Positions 24,204 to 27,634 of a stretch of 27,634 nucleotides of DNA are shown piece by piece. Made by a program: the position numbers and the translations under genes. Each line of letters begins with the position of its first letter. Position 1 is the stretch's first letter. The notes under the pieces were generated by a model, which did not search any database, was not told where the DNA came from, and was given only the letters and a program-made list of their open reading frames with translations. Origin of the DNA: CAIVPM01 sp049242865 (GTDB lineage Bacteria > Bacteroidota > Bacteroidia > Chitinophagales > Chitinophagaceae); the NCBI GenBank assembly GCA_049242865.1, contig JBMLOR010000207.1, positions 1 to 27,634 on the forward strand, given 5' to 3'.

Positions 24204-25547
24204 ATGAATACTCAAACATTATCACTTGCACAAGAAATTATAAATGATAGTCAAGACTATACACTTTTTAGTTGGAGCAAACAAAAAGGCACCAATCCTT
24301 TAGCAATTAAAAGAGCCGAAGGTGTGTATTTATATGACTATGATGGAAATAGAATTATTGATTTTTCAAGTGGATTAATCAATATGAATATTGGTCACGG
24401 CAATCAAAGAATTACAGAAGCAGTTGTAAAGCAAATGCAGCAAGTAGCTTATGTTACACCTAGTTGTGTTACAAAAGCACGTGCAGATTTAGGAAAAAAA
24501 TTAGCTGAAATTTGCCCAGGAGATTTAAACAAATCTTTCTTCACTTTATGTGGTGCAACTTCTATCGAAAATGGAATTAAGTTGGCTCGTTTATATACTG
24601 GACGTCATAAAATTTTAACACGTTATCAATCTTACCATGGTGCAACAATGGGTGCAATTTCTGCAGGTGGAGATCCACGTAAAATTCCTGTTGATGGTCA
24701 GCAAGCACCAAATTTTATTCACTTCGATTTACCTAATTTATATCGTTGGGAATATGGCGAAGAAAATTTATTAAAAGAATCAATTGCAAGTCTGGAAAGA
24801 ATGATAGCCTATGAAGGTCCAAATACTATTGCTGCAATTTTATTAGAAGGCGAAAGTGGTACAAGTGGTTGTTTACAATATCCCAAAGGTTATTTAAAAG
24901 CAGTTAGAGAAATTACTAACAAGCACGGAATCTTAATTATTGTTGATGAAGTAATGAGTGGATTTGGAAGAACAGGTCAATGGTTTGGATTTCAAAATCA
25001 CGATATTGTACCTGATATGATTGCAATGGCAAAAGGTTTAACCTGTGGTTATTTACCTTTTGGTTGTTTACAAATTAGTGATAAAATTGCTAGTAAATTC
25101 GACGATGCTGTTTTGCCTTTAGGTTTAACATACTCTGCACATGCAGTTTGCTGTGCTGCAGCATTAGAAACTTTAAAAATTTATGAAGAAGAAAACCTGC
25201 TTGAAAATGCAAGAGTAATGGGCAAGTATATGGAAGAGCAAGTTGAGAGATTGAAAGCTAAACATCCATCAATTGGCGACTTTAGAAACACAGGATTATT
25301 GGGTTGTATTGAGTTGGTGAAGAACAGAAACACAAAAGAACCAATGGCACCATTTAATGCAAAGCCTGATGAAATGGTAGTAATGAACAAAGTGGCTGCA
25401 AAAATTAAAGAATTAGGTATGTACACATTTGTAAGATGGAATTATATTTTTTGTGCACCACCTTTAATTGTTACTAAAGAACAAATTGATGAAGGTTTGG
25501 CAATTATTAGTGAAGCTTTAAAAATTGCTGATGAAAGTATTGTTTAA
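24204..25547 (+). CDS. Class III (omega) aminotransferase, probable beta-alanine/beta-amino acid transaminase
   Basis: 447 residues, PLP-dependent fold type I, class III. Motifs: GVYLYDYDGNRIIDFSSGL (40-58), GATSIENGIKLAR (117-129), YQSYHGATMGA (141-151), LLEGESGTSG, and the PLP core VDEVMSGFGRTG (247-258, D248 binding the pyridine nitrogen) with the Schiff-base lysine K277 in MAKGLT. It moves an amino group from an omega-amino acid to a keto acid. With mmsA upstream and a nucleobase permease downstream, beta-alanine or beta-aminoisobutyrate is the likely donor, giving (methyl)malonate semialdehyde for MmsA. Other omega-amino acids such as GABA remain possible. A repeat region of about 240 bases separates it from mmsA and a hairpin begins 3 bases after its stop. 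Confidence 0.9.
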   Translation: MNTQTLSLAQEIINDSQDYTLFSWSKQKGTNPLAIKRAEGVYLYDYDGNRIIDFSSGLINMNIGHGNQRITEAVVKQMQQVAYVTPSCVTKARADLGKKLAEICPGDLNKSFFTLCGATSIENGIKLARLYTGRHKILTRYQSYHGATMGAISAGGDPRKIPVDGQQAPNFIHFDLPNLYRWEYGEENLLKESIASLERMIAYEGPNTIAAILLEGESGTSGCLQYPKGYLKAVREITNKHGILIIVDEVMSGFGRTGQWFGFQNHDIVPDMIAMAKGLTCGYLPFGCLQISDKIASKFDDAVLPLGLTYSAHAVCCAAALETLKIYEEENLLENARVMGKYMEEQVERLKAKHPSIGDFRNTGLLGCIELVKNRNTKEPMAPFNAKPDEMVVMNKVAAKIKELGMYTFVRWNYIFCAPPLIVTKEQIDEGLAIISEALKIADESIV

Positions 25548-25550
25548 TGG

Positions 25551-25629
25551 AACACGGATGATATGGATTTAAAAGATGTAAAAGATAGAATCAAATCCAA
25601 AAATCTTTTCAACTCGTGTAATCTGTGTC
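25551..25629. repeat. Left hairpin of the GxxExxY cassette
   Basis: The two arms (25552-25577 and 25603-25628) can pair at 23 of 26 positions, four of them as G-T wobbles in the RNA sense, with a loop of about 25 bases. The hairpin starts 3 bases after the aminotransferase stop and ends 18 bases before the GxxExxY start. Confidence 0.75.
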
Positions 25630-25647
25630 AAATAAAATATCATATCA

Positions 25648-26022
25648 ATGAAACATTCCAATATAACAGAGCAAATAATTAAAGCCTTTTATAAAGTTTA
25701 CAATACACTTGGTTATGGGTTTTTAGAAAGGGTTTATGAAGCTGCTATGTATATTGAGTTGACAAATATGGGTTTTGAAGTTGAAAAACAAAAGCCGATA
25801 AAAGTATTTTACGAAGGAGATGAAATTGGTATATATTATGCAGATTTAATAATTAATGATTTAGTAATTATTGAATTAAAGGCAGTTGAAAATTTTGCAG
25901 ATGAACATACTGTGCAGTTAATAAACTATTTAAAAGCAACAGAAATTGAAGTAGGATTACTTCTAAATTTTGGCAAAAAGCCTGAGTTCAGAAGAAAAAT
26001 ATTTGATAATGAATTAAAGTAG
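25648..26022 (+). CDS. GxxExxY protein (PD-(D/E)xK nuclease-like)
   Basis: 124 residues. The name-giving motif GFLERVY is at 24-30 (G24, E27, Y30). A PD-(D/E)xK-like core follows: D66 in YYADLIIND and E76-x-K78 in IIELKA, then QLINYLKAT and LLLNFG, all standard for the family (PDDEXK_3). The residues needed for metal-dependent nuclease chemistry are present, but no biochemical function is established for the family as far as I know. It lies between two mirror-image hairpins inside a catabolic locus that has no other nuclease or defence gene. This suggests an inserted unit rather than part of the pathway. The start is the first ATG after the left hairpin. Confidence 0.92.
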   Translation: MKHSNITEQIIKAFYKVYNTLGYGFLERVYEAAMYIELTNMGFEVEKQKPIKVFYEGDEIGIYYADLIINDLVIIELKAVENFADEHTVQLINYLKATEIEVGLLLNFGKKPEFRRKIFDNELK

Positions 26023-26030
26023 AAAATGAA

Positions 26031-26108
26031 GCACAGATAACACGTTGTTGAAGGATAAAAAGGATTTATTTTTAATCTCAAAAATCTTAACTATCTGTGT
26101 TATCCGTG
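26031..26108. repeat. Right hairpin of the GxxExxY cassette
   Basis: CACAGATAACACG (26032-26044) pairs with 26096-26108 at 12 of 13 positions (one G-T wobble), and weaker pairing continues inward through AAGGAT and ATCTT. It begins 9 bases after the GxxExxY stop and ends 14 bases before the permease start, so it forms most of the permease 5' leader. Confidence 0.7.
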
Positions 26109-26122
26109 TTCAACAACTAAAG

Positions 26123-27547
26123 ATGAATAACAATCTAATCAATAAAGACCTCGCCCCAATTTCTCAAGACAAACGTACTTGGGGAACTTGGAATTATGCT
26201 GCACTTTGGATAAGTATGAGCCTTTGCATTCCTACTTATACTATGGCAAGCAGTATGATTAATAAAGGAATGAATTGGTGGCAAGCTATTCTTACCATTT
26301 TTATTGGTAATGCAATTGTGCTTGTTCCAATGTTGTTGAATGGTCACGCTGGTGCAAAATATGGAATTCCTTTTCCTGTGTTAGCACGTGCAAGCTTTGG
26401 AACAAAAGGTGCCAACATTCCTGCTATGCTTAGGGCAATTGTTGCTTGTGGCTGGTTTGGTATTCAAACCTGGATTGGAGGTGCTTCTTTATACAATCTT
26501 ATTCGTGCATTTAACCCAAGTTTGGAAGCTATAAAAATCGATGGACTTTTTCCTCAGCCATTACCTATTTTATGCTTCATATTATTTTGGTTGTTAAATA
26601 TGTTTATTGTGTATAAAGGCGTCGAAAGTATCAGAAAGTTATTGGTGTTTAAAGCCTTTTTTTTACCCGTTGCAGCAGCAGGTTTATTTTGTTGGGCTGT
26701 TATTGCAGCAAAAGGATTAGGACCAATTTTAAGTGAACCATCAAAATTTACAGACACCAAATCTTTTTTAAATTTTTTCTTTCCTGCATTAACTGCTGTT
26801 GTTGGTTTTTGGGCAACATTATCTTTAAATATTCCAGATTTTACACGCTATGCAAAAAGCCAAAAAGCACAAATCAAGGGTCAAGCAATTGGCTTACCAC
26901 CATCAATGACTTTGTTTGCATTTGTTGGCGTTGTGGTTACTTCTGCAACAACAATTATTTATGGACATAGCGAATGGGATCCTGTTGTTTTAGCATCAAA
27001 ATTTGAAAGCAAGCTGATGGTTGTTTTTGCAATGATTGGAATTATTATTTCAACATTGGCAACAAATATTGCAGCCAATATTGTTAGTCCTGCCAACGAC
27101 TTTGCTAACCTCAATCCTCAAAAAATAAATTTTAAAACTGGTGGATATATCACAGGAATTATTGGTGTACTAATCTTTCCTTGGAAGCTGATGGCAGACC
27201 CTGATGGCTATATTTTTACTTGGTTGATTGCATACTCTGGTTTACTAGGACCCATTGGTGGAATTATGATTGTTGATTATTTCTTCATCAAAAAACAAAC
27301 ATTATTTGTTGACGAATTGTATCAACACAATGGAAGGTATTTTTTCAAGAATGGATTTAATGATAAAGCAGTTATTGCTTTATTAATTGGTATTTTACCA
27401 AACATTCCAGGTTTCTTAGTTGTGATAAAAGTAGTAAGTACAAATGCTTTTCCAGTATGGATTTCAGACTTATATAATTATGCTTGGTTTGTGGGTTTTG
27501 CTGTAAGTGGTTTGGTTTATAAATTAATGATGGGAAAAGATATATAA
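26123..27547 (+). CDS. NCS1-family nucleobase/allantoin permease
   Basis: 474 residues from the ATG at 26123. A longer frame from 26045 starts inside the hairpin repeat and its 26 extra residues look unrelated, so it is rejected. NCS1 (nucleobase-cation-symport-1) transporters have a LeuT-like fold of 12 helices and import uracil, cytosine, allantoin, hydantoins or thiamine. Family marks: the N-terminal LAPISQDKRTWGTWNYAAL (about 10-28), PTYTMASSMI, GMNWWQA, KYGIPFPVLARASFG, LRAIVACGWFGIQTWIGG, and LNIPDFTRYAKSQ in helix 6-7. The wording is closest to uracil/hydantoin/allantoin carriers (PucI and Mhp1 type). With mmsA and a beta-amino acid transaminase alongside, uracil/thymine or a dihydropyrimidine is the likeliest substrate. 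Confidence 0.93.
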   Translation: MNNNLINKDLAPISQDKRTWGTWNYAALWISMSLCIPTYTMASSMINKGMNWWQAILTIFIGNAIVLVPMLLNGHAGAKYGIPFPVLARASFGTKGANIPAMLRAIVACGWFGIQTWIGGASLYNLIRAFNPSLEAIKIDGLFPQPLPILCFILFWLLNMFIVYKGVESIRKLLVFKAFFLPVAAAGLFCWAVIAAKGLGPILSEPSKFTDTKSFLNFFFPALTAVVGFWATLSLNIPDFTRYAKSQKAQIKGQAIGLPPSMTLFAFVGVVVTSATTIIYGHSEWDPVVLASKFESKLMVVFAMIGIIISTLATNIAANIVSPANDFANLNPQKINFKTGGYITGIIGVLIFPWKLMADPDGYIFTWLIAYSGLLGPIGGIMIVDYFFIKKQTLFVDELYQHNGRYFFKNGFNDKAVIALLIGILPNIPGFLVVIKVVSTNAFPVWISDLYNYAWFVGFAVSGLVYKLMMGKDI

Positions 27548-27559
27548 AATAATTTCTAC

Positions 27560-27634
27560 ATGCAATTGCAAGTAATACATAATAAAATATATGATATCAG
27601 AAACGAGAAAGTAATGCTCGATTTTGATTTAGCA
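27560..27634 (+). CDS. ORF6N-domain protein, first 25 codons (runs off the window)
   Basis: The ATG at 27560 opens a frame still open at the window edge. It contains VIHNKIYDIRNEKVMLDFDLA, which closely matches the start of ORF6N domains. These are found in phage antirepressor-like and many chromosomal accessory proteins of Bacteroidota, and are thought to bind DNA. It starts 12 bases after the permease stop. Only the first strand-helix of the domain is visible, so the rest is unknown. Confidence 0.8.
   Translation, partial: MQLQVIHNKIYDIRNEKVMLDFDLA

Larger units (their letters stand above)
25550..26111. repeat. GxxExxY cassette bounded by inverted hairpin repeats
   Basis: GAACACGGAT (25550-25559) and ATCCGTGTTC (26102-26111) form a 10-bp perfect inverted repeat. 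Just inside the gene's side, CGTGTAATCTGTG (25615-25627) and CACAGATAACACG (26032-26044) are inverted copies with one mismatch. So the right hairpin is a reverse copy of the left, and the 562-base unit holds one gene. It fills the gap between the aminotransferase stop (25547) and permease start (26123). No clear target duplication was seen. Confidence 0.6.

Noticed and set aside
23914..24231. 105-codon minus-strand ORF
   Set aside because: It overlaps the ends of both mmsA and the aminotransferase and otherwise covers repeat sequence only. The low-complexity start and lack of any domain argue for a chance frame.
1..27634. CRISPR array, tRNA/rRNA genes, transposase or phage genes
   Set aside because: No regularly spaced direct repeats, no cloverleaf or rRNA sequence and no transposase-like reading frame was seen. 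The repeated elements are hairpins and a tandem pair only.

Overview
The window is a low-GC (about one third GC by eye) chromosomal segment from a member of the Bacteroidota. Four things point there: Bacteroidetes-type -7 promoter boxes (TAnnTTTG) with little sign of Shine-Dalgarno sequences; a secreted DUF5916-type outer-membrane protein; housekeeping genes with Bacteroidetes-like protein sequence; and dispersed intergenic repeats of kinds I recall from that phylum. A Chitinophagales-like lineage is my guess and is not proven here. I saw no tRNA, rRNA, CRISPR array or insertion sequence with a transposase.

Layout. 1-447 is the 3' end of a single-chain glycyl-tRNA synthetase, closed by a bidirectional terminator. 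519-3443 (minus strand) holds a secreted amidohydrolase-like protein, a desaturase closely resembling eukaryotic sphingolipid delta-4 desaturases, and a cytoplasmic FKBP prolyl isomerase. 3528-5485 has a secreted LolA-like protein, a small membrane ORF on the opposite strand, and a class A beta-lactamase-fold serine hydrolase. 5509-7457 (minus) is purD followed closely by a CoA-transferase B subunit. 7552-11099 is a pair of peptide transporters of unrelated families (POT, interrupted by a 100-N assembly gap, then OPT), ended by a strong terminator. 11179-16510 carries an SDR dehydrogenase, a long glycosyltransferase fused to a degenerate sugar-phosphate-transferase-like half, and a DUF5916 outer-membrane protein.

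16511-17190 has no credible protein gene. It holds a 17-bp inverted repeat, two homologous tandem units that look like small RNA genes with their own terminators (period 210 bp), and a copy of a dispersed repeat. 17191-20682 (minus) is a housekeeping block: uppP, rbfA, rluD, thiL. mnmE (20916-22286) runs the other way.

22504-27547 looks like a small catabolic locus: a CoA-acylating (methyl)malonate-semialdehyde dehydrogenase, a class III omega-aminotransferase and an NCS1 nucleobase permease. Together they fit uptake of uracil/thymine or a related compound and the last steps of beta-alanine or beta-aminoisobutyrate breakdown. The locus is interrupted by hairpin-forming repeats. One GxxExxY (PD-(D/E)xK nuclease-like) gene lies between two mirror-image hairpins whose outer ends form a 10-bp perfect inverted repeat, so the cassette exactly fills the space between aminotransferase and permease. 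The window ends in the first 25 codons of an ORF6N-domain protein.

The best candidates for something undescribed are the tandem small-RNA pair at 16.6-16.96 kb and the GxxExxY hairpin cassette at 25.55-26.11 kb.
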